Assembly (NCBI GenBank): GCA_041748555.1
Contig: JBGTDA010000056.1
Span: forward strand, 1-64,000
Length of the DNA stretch: 64,000 bases
DNA from: Rhodonellum sp041748555
GTDB lineage: Bacteria > Bacteroidota > Bacteroidia > Cytophagales > Cyclobacteriaceae
Reading direction: 5' to 3'
Within the stretch, counting starts at the first letter, position 1. Each line of letters starts with the position of its first letter. The translations under genes were made by a program, and so were the position numbers. Below the pieces are notes generated by a model that had not been told where the DNA came from, did not search any database, and saw nothing but the letters and a program-made list of their open reading frames with translations. Shown here one piece after another: positions 8,278-16,900 of the stretch.

Positions 8278-9649
8278 ACTTTTCTAATCTTCTATACAAA
8301 GAGGCCCTGGTAAGTCCAAGTTCTTTGGCTGCTTTGGAGATATTACCTCCGTTTTTATCGATGGCTTTCTGGATCACATTCTTTTCCACTTCGTCTAAAT
8401 TGAATGTGGCCGGAGAGGAGATTTTTTCGTTTGCGGGCTTGGCCGAAAGGAAGAAAAAATCTCTGCTGTCAAGCTCATCACTTTCTGCCATAATGATAGC
8501 CCGTTCTATGGCATGTTGAAGCTCCCTGATATTTCCGGGCCAGTTGTAATGCTGAAGCAGTTGCATTGCTGCCGGCTTGAAACCGTGGAATTCTTTTCGG
8601 TATTTCTTGGCATAAATTTTTAAAAAATGTTGGGCCAACGAAGGAATATCATCCTGTCTTTCGCGAAGAGGAGGTAAGAAAATCTCCACTGTGTTGATCC
8701 TGTAAAGTAAATCCTGGCGAAAAGTGTTTTCCATCAGCATTTCATGGACATGCATGTTGGTGGCGCAGATCAAGCGGATATCCACCGGAATGGATTTGTT
8801 GGTTCCGATCCGGGTTACTTCCCTTCTTTGAAGCACAGTAAGCAATTTTGATTGAAGCGGCATGCTTAGATTCCCGATTTCGTCCAGGAACAAAGAACCT
8901 TTGTCGGCTATTTCAAAACGGCCCGCTCTGTCATCTTTGGCATCGGTAAAAGCACCTCTTTTGTGACCAAACAGCTCACTTTCAAAAAGTGTTTCTGTAA
9001 TAGAACCCATATCCACACCAACAAAAATATCATCTTTTCTGTGGGAGCGGTCATGGATGGCCCGGGCAATCAATTCCTTTCCTGTTCCGTTTTCACCCAA
9101 TATCAACACATTGGCGTCAGTTTGGGCAACTTTGTCAATAATTGAAAAAATATTCTTCATTGAAGCACTGCTTCCAATAATATCACTATAAGGCTTCTTG
9201 AGGTCGGATTGAAGTTGTTTTTGCGAGCGGGAAAGTTTATCTACCTGATCGTAACTGTCTTTTAGCCGGGAAGCGGAAGTCAGGGTAGCCAGCAGCTTTT
9301 CGTTCTGCCATGGCTTTAGGATAAAATCCGTTGCACCTTCTTTCAGCGCTTTTACAGCCATTTCCACATCTCCAAAAGCCGTAATTAAAATTACCACCGC
9401 TTTAGGGTCAATTTCCTTTATTTGTTTGAGCCAATGAAATCCTTCCTTTCCTGAAGTGGTGTCTTCAGTAAAATTCATATCCAAAAGAATGACGTCAAAG
9501 CTGTTGTTGTTGACCAAAAAAGGAATTCTTCTGGGATCTTTTTCAATCATCACTTCTTTTGCATGTTTCTTGAGATGCATTTTAGCAGCAAAAAGTAAGT
9601 CTTCGTTATCGTCGATTATTAAGATTTTTCCTAGGGATTGATTTTCCAT
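8267..9649 (-). CDS. Sigma-54-dependent response regulator, NtrC/NtrX family
   Basis: A 460-residue activator with three domains. The receiver (about 7-125) has IIDDN, phospho-acceptor Asp57 in LLDMNF and Lys112. The AAA+ domain (about 155-390) has Walker A GENGTGKE (185-192), the sigma-54 contact loop GAFTDA (232-237) and Walker B LFLDEIG (253-259). A Fis-type helix-turn-helix closes the protein (GGNISKAAKELGLTRASLY). The intact GAFTDA loop shows that it works with RpoN. It is the first gene of the pair with the kinase. Two phased direct repeats in the upstream intergenic region are candidate binding sites, possibly for autoregulation. Confidence 0.96.
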   Translation of the reverse strand: MENQSLGKILIIDDNEDLLFAAKMHLKKHAKEVMIEKDPRRIPFLVNNNSFDVILLDMNFTEDTTSGKEGFHWLKQIKEIDPKAVVILITAFGDVEMAVKALKEGATDFILKPWQNEKLLATLTSASRLKDSYDQVDKLSRSQKQLQSDLKKPYSDIIGSSASMKNIFSIIDKVAQTDANVLILGENGTGKELIARAIHDRSHRKDDIFVGVDMGSITETLFESELFGHKRGAFTDAKDDRAGRFEIADKGSLFLDEIGNLSMPLQSKLLTVLQRREVTRIGTNKSIPVDIRLICATNMHVHEMLMENTFRQDLLYRINTVEIFLPPLRERQDDIPSLAQHFLKIYAKKYRKEFHGFKPAAMQLLQHYNWPGNIRELQHAIERAIIMAESDELDSRDFFFLSAKPANEKISSPATFNLDEVEKNVIQKAIDKNGGNISKAAKELGLTRASLYRRLEKYGL

Positions 9650-9738
9650 TTGATGATTTTTTTATCAATATTAACAAAATGATGCCATTTTCCTAAGTGC
9701 TTCATTTCTTCGTTCTTAAGTAAAAGTAATGAATATCA

Positions 9739-9775
9739 TGTTCAAAAACGAACATATCCTTATCAAAAACGAACA
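9739..9775. promoter_or_regulatory. Two 13-bp direct repeats with 21-bp period (candidate activator sites)
   Basis: TCAAAAACGAACA occurs at 9742-9754 and 9763-9775, exactly two helical turns apart. The first copy is also part of an inverted repeat TGTTC-N6-GAACA (9739-9754). The repeats lie between the divergently read sigma-54 activator (start 9649) and slyD (start 9856). Phased sites are typical of enhancer-binding proteins such as the adjacent NtrC-type regulator. Which gene they control is not clear. Confidence 0.5.
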
Positions 9776-9800
9776 CTAAAAAAATCACTCCCGGTTTTAC

Positions 9801-9831
9801 TTTTGATCCCCCTCAAAATTTCTTAACTTTA
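9801..9831 (+). promoter_or_regulatory. Likely promoter of the slyD-type gene
   Basis: TTTTG (9801-9805) is a -33-like element, followed after 18 bases by TAACTTTA (9824-9831), one mismatch from TAnnTTTG. The ATG is 25 bases further on. A second perfect -7-like box, TACTTTTG at 9798-9805, overlaps the first element and could be an alternative, but it lacks a good -33 partner. Confidence 0.4.
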
Positions 9832-9855
9832 TGTTTTAATAAATCAATATAAATT

Positions 9856-10284
9856 ATGTCTATAGCAAGTAAAGGAAGTCAAGTAAAAGTTCAATACACA
9901 GGTAGATTAACAGATGGAACTGTTTTCGATTCTTCAGAGAACAGAGAACCTCTTCAGTTTACCCTTGGTGATGGCAATATGATAAAAGGTTTCGATGCCG
10001 CAGTACAGGGTATGGCAATCGGAGAAGACAAATGTGTTACAATCCCATCTGTGGAAGCATATGGAGATAAAAGGGAAGATATGTTGGTGGACATACCACT
10101 GGAAAAAATCCCGGAGCATATCAAACCGGAGGTTGGAATGGACCTTTCTCTCCAAGGTGAAAATGGACAGCCGATGCCTGTAAAGGTTGTTGAAGTGGAT
10201 GAAGAAAAAATCAAGCTGGATGCCAATCATCCATTGGCAGGTGAAGATTTAATCTTTGACATTAAATTGATCGAGATTATTTAA
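9856..10284 (+). CDS. FKBP-type peptidyl-prolyl isomerase, SlyD-like
   Basis: A 142-residue cytoplasmic isomerase and chaperone. The FKBP part has VQYTGRLTDGTVFDSS and FTLGDGNMIKGFDAAVQGM. It is interrupted by an insert-in-flap domain (about 68-120, EAYGDKREDMLVDIPLEKIP), and the chain returns to the FKBP fold at NHPLAGEDLIFDIKLIEI. This domain order is diagnostic of SlyD. The His/Cys-rich metal-binding tail of E. coli SlyD is absent, since the protein ends just after the last FKBP strand. It is a single-gene unit with its own promoter and a strong terminator. Confidence 0.93.
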   Translation: MSIASKGSQVKVQYTGRLTDGTVFDSSENREPLQFTLGDGNMIKGFDAAVQGMAIGEDKCVTIPSVEAYGDKREDMLVDIPLEKIPEHIKPEVGMDLSLQGENGQPMPVKVVEVDEEKIKLDANHPLAGEDLIFDIKLIEII

Positions 10285-10304
10285 TTATAAATTAGTTTAA
10301 TTTA

Positions 10305-10340
10305 AAAACACAGTGTGCCAATTGATGCACTGTGTTTTTT
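10305..10340. terminator. Bidirectional intrinsic terminator
   Basis: AAAACACAGTG (10305-10315) pairs with CACTGTGTTTT (10328-10338) around a 12-base loop, with T-runs on both strands. It lies between the convergent slyD-type gene and the lpxH operon and can serve both. Confidence 0.88.
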
Positions 10341-10388
10341 CATGTCAAATTACCGGAGTTTCAAAAAAAATCCCTTGGATGGAAAATC

Positions 10389-11207
10389 CTATAATCCCGT
10401 TTTCTCCTTTTTGTAAATCCGGATTCCATTTTGATCATAAAGTAGCACGTAATCCTGATGAATCAAGATTTTTTGATTTTTCATAGCGTTTGGAATTGGA
10501 ATTTCCTTTTTGAGGCCCGATTGATAATCCATCATCACCATATTTTCATTTTCCAGGAATACCAGATTTTCTTTCCAAAATGAGAGCTTTTGGTTTACCT
10601 CCTGCTTCAGTAACCGTATGAAGTTTCCCTGATTATCAAATATGAAAACACCTTCATTTTTAATGTTTAAAAACACCAGATTTTGATATTCGCGGATATC
10701 AATGATATTGAGATCAGCGCTGCCAAGTATTAGACTCAGTGGTTGATTTTGAAGAACCTGATTTCTTTTATAATCATATTGTTTTAGGGAGAGATCTGAT
10801 TCATCCAGAATCCAGATGATATTGTTGTTACCCAGAGTTGCAGCTTTGGCAAGTCCGATGTGCTCATTGGATATCCTGTTTTCTGCAATCGGATTTAAAA
10901 ACCTGTCAAGAATCCTATATTCCTGTAAATCTGCAGAAAAAGTAAAGATATTGACAGTCCAAAAAGCCTCCAATTGTGAAAGTCTGCCTTGACGAACAGG
11001 AGAATAGTTATTAACAGGTAAACCTGTTATATCGAATTGAAGGATGTTTCCTTCAAGATCTGATGTAAAAATAAAACCTTGGTTATCCATGGAAACCAAA
11101 CCCGGATCCTTAAGGGCTATATGCGCAATGGGATCCCATGATTCTTGTTGGGCCGAAGCTGTAAAAGCCAATCCTGGAATTATAATGAAGATCAAGCACT
11201 TTTTCAT
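10389..11207 (-). CDS. Secreted propeller-like protein of unknown function, coupled to lpxH
   Basis: A 272-residue protein with a type I signal peptide: MKKCLIFIIIPGLAFTASAQ with likely cleavage after ASA. The mature part is made of short strand-rich repeats such as DNQGFIFTSDLEGNILQFD, NNNIIWILDESDLSLKQYD and NEGVFIFDNQGNFIRLL, which look like beta-propeller blades. No catalytic motif is visible. The start ATG overlaps the lpxH stop by four bases (ATGA), so it is translated with the lipid A enzyme. This makes an envelope role plausible, but the function is unknown. Confidence 0.8.
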   Translation of the reverse strand: MKKCLIFIIIPGLAFTASAQQESWDPIAHIALKDPGLVSMDNQGFIFTSDLEGNILQFDITGLPVNNYSPVRQGRLSQLEAFWTVNIFTFSADLQEYRILDRFLNPIAENRISNEHIGLAKAATLGNNNIIWILDESDLSLKQYDYKRNQVLQNQPLSLILGSADLNIIDIREYQNLVFLNIKNEGVFIFDNQGNFIRLLKQEVNQKLSFWKENLVFLENENMVMMDYQSGLKKEIPIPNAMKNQKILIHQDYVLLYDQNGIRIYKKEKTGL

Positions 11208-11974
11208 AATTGCTTTTCCCCAAAGGCTTTGATCTTAAAGGTATTACCATCAAAAACACCGTAATTACATTGGGTAACCCATTCTCCGAGATTGAAGTAT
11301 CGTGAAGATTTACCCACAGGAAGATCCAAAGGTAAGTGTCTGTGTCCAAAAACATAATAATCAAAATGACGGTTTTCCTGTATGCTGCGGCAATACTGCC
11401 ACAGAAATTCATCCTCTCCTTGAAAAACATCCTCATTTTTCAGCTGATTGCTTATTCTGCTGGATCCGGACCATTTTTGGGCAAGTCTGATTCCAAAGTC
11501 CGGATGAATCCATTTGAAAATCCATTGAAGTGTTTTATTGGTAAAAAATTTCTTCATAACTTTATATTGCTTATCTCCGGGGCCAAGTCCGTCCCCATGT
11601 CCAATTAGAAATTTCTTATTCTCTATCTGCAATTCGATAGGATGATGGTGTACCGGAATACCCAATTCCTCTGTGAAATAATTATTCATCCAGAGGTCAT
11701 GGTTCCCTGTGAAAAAGCAAATCGGGATGTTTTTGTCCCGCAGGGCAGAGATTTTACCTAAAAACCTGATATAGCCTTTTGGCACGACCTGATCATATTC
11801 AAACCAGAAGTCAAAGATGTCTCCTACAAGAAATATTGCTGCAGCCTCATCCTCGATTTCTGCTAACCATTGGATGATCTTATCTTCTCTGATCTTGCTG
11901 CTTTCATTATCGGGGGCACCTAGGTGAAAGTCGGAGGCGAAAAAAACTTTTTTCTGATGAAGTTGAATGTTCAT
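11204..11974 (-). CDS. lpxH: UDP-2,3-diacylglucosamine diphosphatase
   Basis: A 256-residue metallophosphoesterase that cleaves UDP-2,3-diacylglucosamine to lipid X, the fourth step of lipid A synthesis at the inner membrane. Metal-binding blocks: SDFHLG (Asp15, His17), VGDIFDFW (Asp52), GNHDLW (91-93), GHGDGLG (His126) and GHRH (His211, His213). DIFDFWFEY and GHGDGLGPGD are typical of LpxH proper, so of the two family members in this window this one is the better candidate for the canonical enzyme. It is followed with ATGA overlap by a secreted propeller-like gene. Confidence 0.9.
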   Translation of the reverse strand: MNIQLHQKKVFFASDFHLGAPDNESSKIREDKIIQWLAEIEDEAAAIFLVGDIFDFWFEYDQVVPKGYIRFLGKISALRDKNIPICFFTGNHDLWMNNYFTEELGIPVHHHPIELQIENKKFLIGHGDGLGPGDKQYKVMKKFFTNKTLQWIFKWIHPDFGIRLAQKWSGSSRISNQLKNEDVFQGEDEFLWQYCRSIQENRHFDYYVFGHRHLPLDLPVGKSSRYFNLGEWVTQCNYGVFDGNTFKIKAFGEKQL

Positions 11975-12018
11975 GATTTGAATTGATCAGCTAAAGATAA
12001 AAAAATACAGACAGGTTA

Positions 12019-12059
12019 AAACAAGAAAAACCCTCCAAATCGGAAGGCTTTTCTTGTTT
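12019..12059 (-). terminator. Intrinsic terminator of the rsfS-ftsH unit
   Basis: AAACAAGAAAA (12019-12029) pairs with TTTTCTTGTTT (12049-12059), and the inner CCTCC/GGAAGG extends the stem with one bulge. It begins about 11 bases beyond the ftsH stop on the minus strand. Confidence 0.75.
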
Positions 12060-12069
12060 AGAATATAAT

Positions 12070-14148
12070 CTATTCTTTAGTTTCCTGAATCTCTGAAGCT
12101 TCTACCTCATCCTCATCCACATCATCTTTTTTCTCTTTGGCTTTTTCGGCTTCCAGTTTTTCAATTGTTTCGGGAGATTTTACCTGGGCATCTACTTTTT
12201 TTGTAAATGCTTCATAGGTCGTCTCTTTTGCAAATGGTCTTTTACCGATAAGTTTTTCCAGATCCGACTGGAATATGATTTCTTTTTCCAGGAGCTCCTT
12301 AGCAAGCGTTTCTACTTCCGCTCTTTTGCTTTTCAACAGCTCTTTAGTTCTCTCGTAAGCAACTGATATCAGTTTCCTGACTTCTTCATCTATGGTTTCT
12401 GCAGTAGTTTCGGAATACGGCTTTGTCATTTTATATTCGTTTCCTTTACTTTCATAGAAGGAGACATTACCGATTTTATCATTCATTCCATAAACCGAAA
12501 CCATGGAATAAGCCACTTTGGTTACTCTTTCAAGATCACTTAATGCACCGGTAGAAATCTTGCCGAATATGATTTCTTCAGCCGCCCTTCCTCCCAATGT
12601 CATGCAAATCTCATCTAGAAGCTGTTCTGTTTGATAGAGAAACTGTTCTTTTGGGAGATACTGGGCATAACCTAAGGCTGCGATTCCCCGAGGGACAATA
12701 CTTACCTTCACCAAAGGATCCGCATGTTCCAGGAACCAGCCTGCTACGGCGTGACCTGCTTCGTGATAGGCGACAATTTTCTTTTCATCGGGTGAAATAA
12801 TTTTGTTTTTCTTCTCCAATCCACCTATCACCCTGTCAACAGCGTCCTGAAAGTCCTGCATATCAACAGCTGTTTTGTTCCTTCTGGCCGCTATCAAAGC
12901 CGCTTCGTTACAAACATTGGCGATTTCAGCACCCGCAAAGCCGGGAGTCTGGGCAGCAAGTTTTTTTGGATCAATATCATCACCTGTTTTGATGGGGCCA
13001 AGATGTACTTTGAAGATGGCTTCTCTTCCAAGAATATCCGGTTTGTCTATACTGATTTGTCTATCAAATCGTCCGGCTCTCAACAAGGCTGTATCCAGTA
13101 CGTCAGGTCTGTTGGTGGCTGCCAGAACGATAACGCCTGAATCAGTACCAAAACCATCCATTTCTACCAACAGAGAGTTAAGCGTATTTTCTCTTTCATC
13201 GTTTGAGCCGGGCATTTGGCCTTTTCCCCGGGACCTACCGATCGCATCTATTTCATCAATGAATATGATACATGGAGCTTTTTCTTTTGCTTGTTTGAAA
13301 AGATCCCGGACCCTTGCGGCTCCAACACCTACAAACATCTCGACAAAATCCGAACCTGATAAGGTAAAGAACGGTACTCCGGCTTCCCCTGCGACAGCTT
13401 TTGCCAAGAGGGTTTTACCTGTACCCGGAGGACCTATCAATAATGCACCTTTGGGGATTTTACCGCCAAGCTTTGTAAATTTGCCGGGGTTTTTAAGGAA
13501 TTCAACGATTTCCTGTACCTCTTCCTTAGCCTCATCCAGACCCGCTACATTATCAAAGGTTATTTTTACCTTGTTTTCAGCATCAAAAAGTTGGGCTTTA
13601 GATTTTCCGACATTGAAAATCTGTCCACCGGGTCCACTTGGGCCTGCCATTCTTCTCATCATGATCCAAAATAACAGGAACAGAAGGATCAAAAACCCGA
13701 AACTTGAAAACCAGTTAGACCAGCTTTCTTCATTTTTTACACTATATCCGATTCTTTCCTCTTCAGGTACCTGACTTTCAAGCTGCTCAAAATCATTGGC
13801 GAATTTTTCGGCTGTAGCAACTTCAATTGTATAATGAGGGCCTGCGGGATTGAAGAACGGACCATCAACTTCCAGTTCACTTCTATATTTCTCATTCTGA
13901 AGTGCGGATTCTTTCAGGGTTACATCGACTCTGTTCTGATTTCTGATGACCATTACCCTTGCAAGATCATTGGCAGTGTACATTTCTTCAAGACGGCTTT
14001 TTGTAATCGGTATTACTGAACTTCTTTGATTGAACCATGTCACTCCAATCATTACAATGACTGCCGTAATAATTAGCCAAAGCTGAAAATTAGGTTTTTG
14101 AGGTGTTTTAGGTAAGAAGTTTTTACTTTTTTTATTTTTTTCGCTCAT
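12070..14148 (-). CDS. ftsH: ATP-dependent zinc metalloprotease FtsH
   Basis: A 692-residue membrane AAA+ protease for quality control of membrane proteins and short-lived regulators. The ATG at 14148 is preferred over a GTG one codon earlier. Two membrane helices (about 22-40 and 150-165) flank a periplasmic domain. Then come Walker A GPPGTGKT (about 239-246), the pore motif FVGVGAARVR, Walker B IIFIDEID, the second region of homology (ATNRPDVLD...RFDRQ) and the zinc motif HEAGH (about 462-466). The tail is highly acidic (DDVDEDEVEASEIQETKE), as often in this phylum. It follows rsfS on the same strand after 70 bases. Confidence 0.98.
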   Translation of the reverse strand: MSEKNKKSKNFLPKTPQKPNFQLWLIITAVIVMIGVTWFNQRSSVIPITKSRLEEMYTANDLARVMVIRNQNRVDVTLKESALQNEKYRSELEVDGPFFNPAGPHYTIEVATAEKFANDFEQLESQVPEEERIGYSVKNEESWSNWFSSFGFLILLFLLFWIMMRRMAGPSGPGGQIFNVGKSKAQLFDAENKVKITFDNVAGLDEAKEEVQEIVEFLKNPGKFTKLGGKIPKGALLIGPPGTGKTLLAKAVAGEAGVPFFTLSGSDFVEMFVGVGAARVRDLFKQAKEKAPCIIFIDEIDAIGRSRGKGQMPGSNDERENTLNSLLVEMDGFGTDSGVIVLAATNRPDVLDTALLRAGRFDRQISIDKPDILGREAIFKVHLGPIKTGDDIDPKKLAAQTPGFAGAEIANVCNEAALIAARRNKTAVDMQDFQDAVDRVIGGLEKKNKIISPDEKKIVAYHEAGHAVAGWFLEHADPLVKVSIVPRGIAALGYAQYLPKEQFLYQTEQLLDEICMTLGGRAAEEIIFGKISTGALSDLERVTKVAYSMVSVYGMNDKIGNVSFYESKGNEYKMTKPYSETTAETIDEEVRKLISVAYERTKELLKSKRAEVETLAKELLEKEIIFQSDLEKLIGKRPFAKETTYEAFTKKVDAQVKSPETIEKLEAEKAKEKKDDVDEDEVEASEIQETKE

Positions 14149-14218
14149 CACTAGCTAATTATTACTTGTATTGTAAACTTTTTGTAAAACGAATTTACAT
14201 AATGAAAGTTCAAATCCA

Positions 14219-14566
14219 TTATCCAATATTGGTGACTTTGGCATCGCCCCAAAGATCCTCCAAACCGTAAAATGATCGCTTGTCTTTAAGGAAAATATGT
14301 ACTACTACATTTACATAATCCATCAATATCCATTCTCGGTTATTTTTACCCTCACTTCGCCATGGCTTTTCCTGGTTGGTTTTCTGTACTTCTGATTCCA
14401 CTGAATCAGAAATTGACTCAATCTGGGTGTCTGAATTACCGGAACAAATAACAAAAAAATCGGTAAATGAATTTTTTAAACCTCTAAGATCCATCACTAC
14501 TATGTCGGAAGCCTTTTTTTCTTCCATTCCTTTTACTATAACTTTACTCAGCTCCTGTGCTGTCAT
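14219..14566 (-). CDS. rsfS: Ribosome silencing factor RsfS
   Basis: A 115-residue RsfS/DUF143 protein, which binds ribosomal protein L14 and blocks 30S joining when cells slow down. Diagnostic parts are DIVVMDLRGLKNSFTDFFVI, CSGNSDTQIESI and the C-terminal EWILMDYVNVVVHIF with FYGLEDLWGDA. Length and start agree with the family. It is the first gene before ftsH and is divergent from birA (85 bases between starts). Confidence 0.96.
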   Translation of the reverse strand: MTAQELSKVIVKGMEEKKASDIVVMDLRGLKNSFTDFFVICSGNSDTQIESISDSVESEVQKTNQEKPWRSEGKNNREWILMDYVNVVVHIFLKDKRSFYGLEDLWGDAKVTNIG

Positions 14567-14651
14567 ATTTTTATTTTAATTTTATGCAAAATTTTATGGA
14601 TCCAAGAGAAATGTCTTCGGATCAATTAAAAGACAAATTAACTAATATAAA

Positions 14652-15407
14652 ATGTATAAATTCCTTGCCAACACCATTTTTCTGGGTAAAGATATTATTT
14701 CCCTGACAGAGTGTCACTCCACCAATGATTTTGCGTTTGAAAAAATCAGAATAAAGAAAGTCGGCGAAGGAAGCATTATCATTGCTGAAAATCAGACCAA
14801 AGGGAGGGGCCAACGTGGAAATAACTGGTGTAGCGAACCCGGCAAAAACCTTACTTTTTCCATTGTATTAAAACCCGAATTTTTAGATCCAACAGAGCAA
14901 TTTGATTTGAATATTGTGGTATCACAGGCCATTTGGGAGGTATTGTCCGAATATGGTCATGGAATCAAAGTCAAATGGCCAAACGATCTTGTTCATTACC
15001 TCGACGGTAAAATAGGTGGCATACTGATAGAAAATATCATCGGACATAAAGGAATTGACTATTCTGTGATCGGAATCGGGTTGAATATCAACCAAAAAAA
15101 ATTCAGTATTGAAGGAGCTACATCGCTTTACAATATTTCAGGGGTGGAAATGGACAAATGGGAGATTTTTAAGTTGATCATTCAGAAAATCGAAATGGCA
15201 TATCTTAAGCTTAAAAAAAGAAGCATTGAGGATTTGAGGAATTCCTACATTCATAATCTGTACAGATTGGGAGTTTGGGAATCATTTTTTGACCAATTTA
15301 ATTTCACGGGCAAAATAATTGGCGTAAGCCGGGAAGGCGAGCTGATCATTGAAAAAGAAGATGGCAGTTTAAACCATTATAGCTTCAAGGAAGTCAGATT
15401 TATATAG
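14652..15407 (+). CDS. birA: Biotin--[acetyl-CoA-carboxylase] ligase (no DNA-binding domain)
   Basis: A 251-residue biotin protein ligase that makes biotinyl-AMP and transfers biotin to a carboxyl carrier protein. The adenylate loop GRGQRGNNW, the catalytic VKWPNDL and the following GKIGGILIEN and GIGLNIN are clear. A short C-terminal domain (about 205-251) is present. The protein begins almost directly at the catalytic domain (ECHSTNDFA at about 19), so it lacks the helix-turn-helix of E. coli BirA and cannot act as a biotin repressor. Confidence 0.93.
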   Translation: MYKFLANTIFLGKDIISLTECHSTNDFAFEKIRIKKVGEGSIIIAENQTKGRGQRGNNWCSEPGKNLTFSIVLKPEFLDPTEQFDLNIVVSQAIWEVLSEYGHGIKVKWPNDLVHYLDGKIGGILIENIIGHKGIDYSVIGIGLNINQKKFSIEGATSLYNISGVEMDKWEIFKLIIQKIEMAYLKLKKRSIEDLRNSYIHNLYRLGVWESFFDQFNFTGKIIGVSREGELIIEKEDGSLNHYSFKEVRFI

Positions 15408-15438
15408 CGTACAAGTTTCCTTTTGATTCAAAATTCCG

Positions 15439-15446
15439 TAAATTTG
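15439..15446 (+). promoter_or_regulatory. -7 element, probable ahcY promoter
   Basis: TAAATTTG matches TAnnTTTG and lies 43 bases before the ahcY ATG. TTTTG at 15421-15425 is too close (13 bases) to be an ideal -33 element, so the assignment is tentative. Confidence 0.4.
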
Positions 15447-15489
15447 TTTTTTTTAAAGCTGTAAATAATTTTCATTAATATAAAAGAAC

Positions 15490-16809
15490 ATGTCCGAAAT
15501 CAAATCCGACAAATACACCAAGTTTAAGGTGAAAGACATTTCCCTCGCAGAGTGGGGAAGAAAAGAAATCAGGCTTGCTGAGTCAGAAATGCCCGGCTTA
15601 ATGGCTTTGAGAGAAGAATATGGTGCAGCTCAACCTTTGAAAGGTGCGCGAATAGCAGGATGTCTTCATATGACTATCCAAACAGCTGTTTTGATAGAAA
15701 CCCTCACCGCATTGGGTGCTGAGGTTACCTGGTCTTCATGTAATATTTTTTCAACACAAGATCATGCCGCTGCTGCTATTGCTGCTTCCGGTATATCGGT
15801 TTATGCCTGGAAAGGGATGACTGCAGAGGAATTTGACTGGTGTATTGAGCAGACTTTGTTTTTTGGAGAAGACAAGAAACCATTGAACATGATTTTGGAT
15901 GATGGTGGGGATTTGACCAACATGGTTTTGGATAACTATCCTGAATTGGTTTCTGAAATCAAAGGTCTTTCTGAAGAAACTACCACGGGTGTTCACAGAC
16001 TGTATGAGCGCATGAAAAAAGGTACACTTCCTATGCCTGCCATCAATGTGAACGATTCTGTCACCAAATCAAAATTTGACAACAAGTATGGCTGTAAAGA
16101 ATCACTTGTTGATGCCATCAGAAGAGCAACTGACATCATGATGGCCGGTAAAGTAGCCGTTGTGGCAGGTTACGGTGATGTAGGAAAAGGTTCTGCAGCT
16201 TCCTTAAGAGGTGCCGGAGCAAGAGTTATTGTTTCAGAAATAGATCCGATCTGTGCACTTCAGGCAGCAATGGATGGCTATGCGGTAAAGAAAATGATCA
16301 ATGCAGTAAAAGAAGCTGATATTGTCGTTACCGCTACAGGGAATAAAGACATCATCACAGGAGAGCATTTCATATCGCTGAAAGACAAAGCCATTGTTTG
16401 TAATATTGGTCACTTTGATAATGAAATCGATATGGCTTGGTTGAACAAAAATTATGGTCATACCAAAGATGTCATCAAGCCACAAGTGGATTTGTACAAT
16501 ATAGATGGAAAAGATATTGTGGTGTTGGCGGAAGGAAGATTGGTGAACCTTGGTTGTGCGACAGGACATCCGTCGTTTGTTATGTCCAATTCCTTTACCA
16601 ATCAGACTCTGGCTCAGCTGGAGCTTTGGACCAATACCGATCAATACGAACCCGGTGTATTTGTATTGCCTAAGCATCTGGATGAAAAAGTCGCTGCTTT
16701 GCATCTGGCTAAGTTGGGTGTTGAGCTCGATACCTTATCAGAAGATCAGGCGGAATATATCGGCGTAACTCCAGAAGGTCCTTTCAAGCCAGAATATTAT
16801 CGCTATTAA
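15490..16809 (+). CDS. ahcY: Adenosylhomocysteinase
   Basis: A 439-residue NAD-dependent enzyme that splits S-adenosylhomocysteine into adenosine and homocysteine, keeping methylation reactions going. The N-terminal part has GARIAGCLHMTIQTAVLIE and WSSCNIFSTQDHAAAAIA. The NAD-binding loop is VAGYGDVGKGSA. NIGHFDNEIDM and LGCATGHPSFVMS are further signatures, and the C-terminal KPEYYRY is the usual ending. It follows birA on the same strand after 82 bases but likely has its own promoter. A very strong terminator closes the unit. Confidence 0.98.
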   Translation: MSEIKSDKYTKFKVKDISLAEWGRKEIRLAESEMPGLMALREEYGAAQPLKGARIAGCLHMTIQTAVLIETLTALGAEVTWSSCNIFSTQDHAAAAIAASGISVYAWKGMTAEEFDWCIEQTLFFGEDKKPLNMILDDGGDLTNMVLDNYPELVSEIKGLSEETTTGVHRLYERMKKGTLPMPAINVNDSVTKSKFDNKYGCKESLVDAIRRATDIMMAGKVAVVAGYGDVGKGSAASLRGAGARVIVSEIDPICALQAAMDGYAVKKMINAVKEADIVVTATGNKDIITGEHFISLKDKAIVCNIGHFDNEIDMAWLNKNYGHTKDVIKPQVDLYNIDGKDIVVLAEGRLVNLGCATGHPSFVMSNSFTNQTLAQLELWTNTDQYEPGVFVLPKHLDEKVAALHLAKLGVELDTLSEDQAEYIGVTPEGPFKPEYYRY

Positions 16810-16841
16810 TAAATATTTAAATCGACAATTATTATTAAATC

Positions 16842-16877
16842 AAAAAACCTTTCGGGAGAATCCTGAAAGGTTTTTTT
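16842..16877. terminator. Strong bidirectional intrinsic terminator
   Basis: A run of six A and the arm AACCTTTCGGGA, a GAA loop, then TCCTGAAAGGTT with seven T form a near-perfect stem (one G-T pair). It lies between ahcY and the convergent lipoprotein gene and can serve both. Confidence 0.93.
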
Positions 16878-16900
16878 GATTCGGATCCAATCAAAAAATT

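Noticed and set aside
9672..9687. Possible sigma-54 promoter for the response regulator (TGGCATCATTTTGTTA, minus strand)
   Set aside because: The GG and the following GT are one base too close, and the -12 GC is missing; sigma-54 needs strict spacing.
12875..13774. 299-codon frame antisense to ftsH
   Set aside because: It lies wholly opposite a highly conserved gene; long antisense frames come from codon bias, and the peptide has no plausible family.
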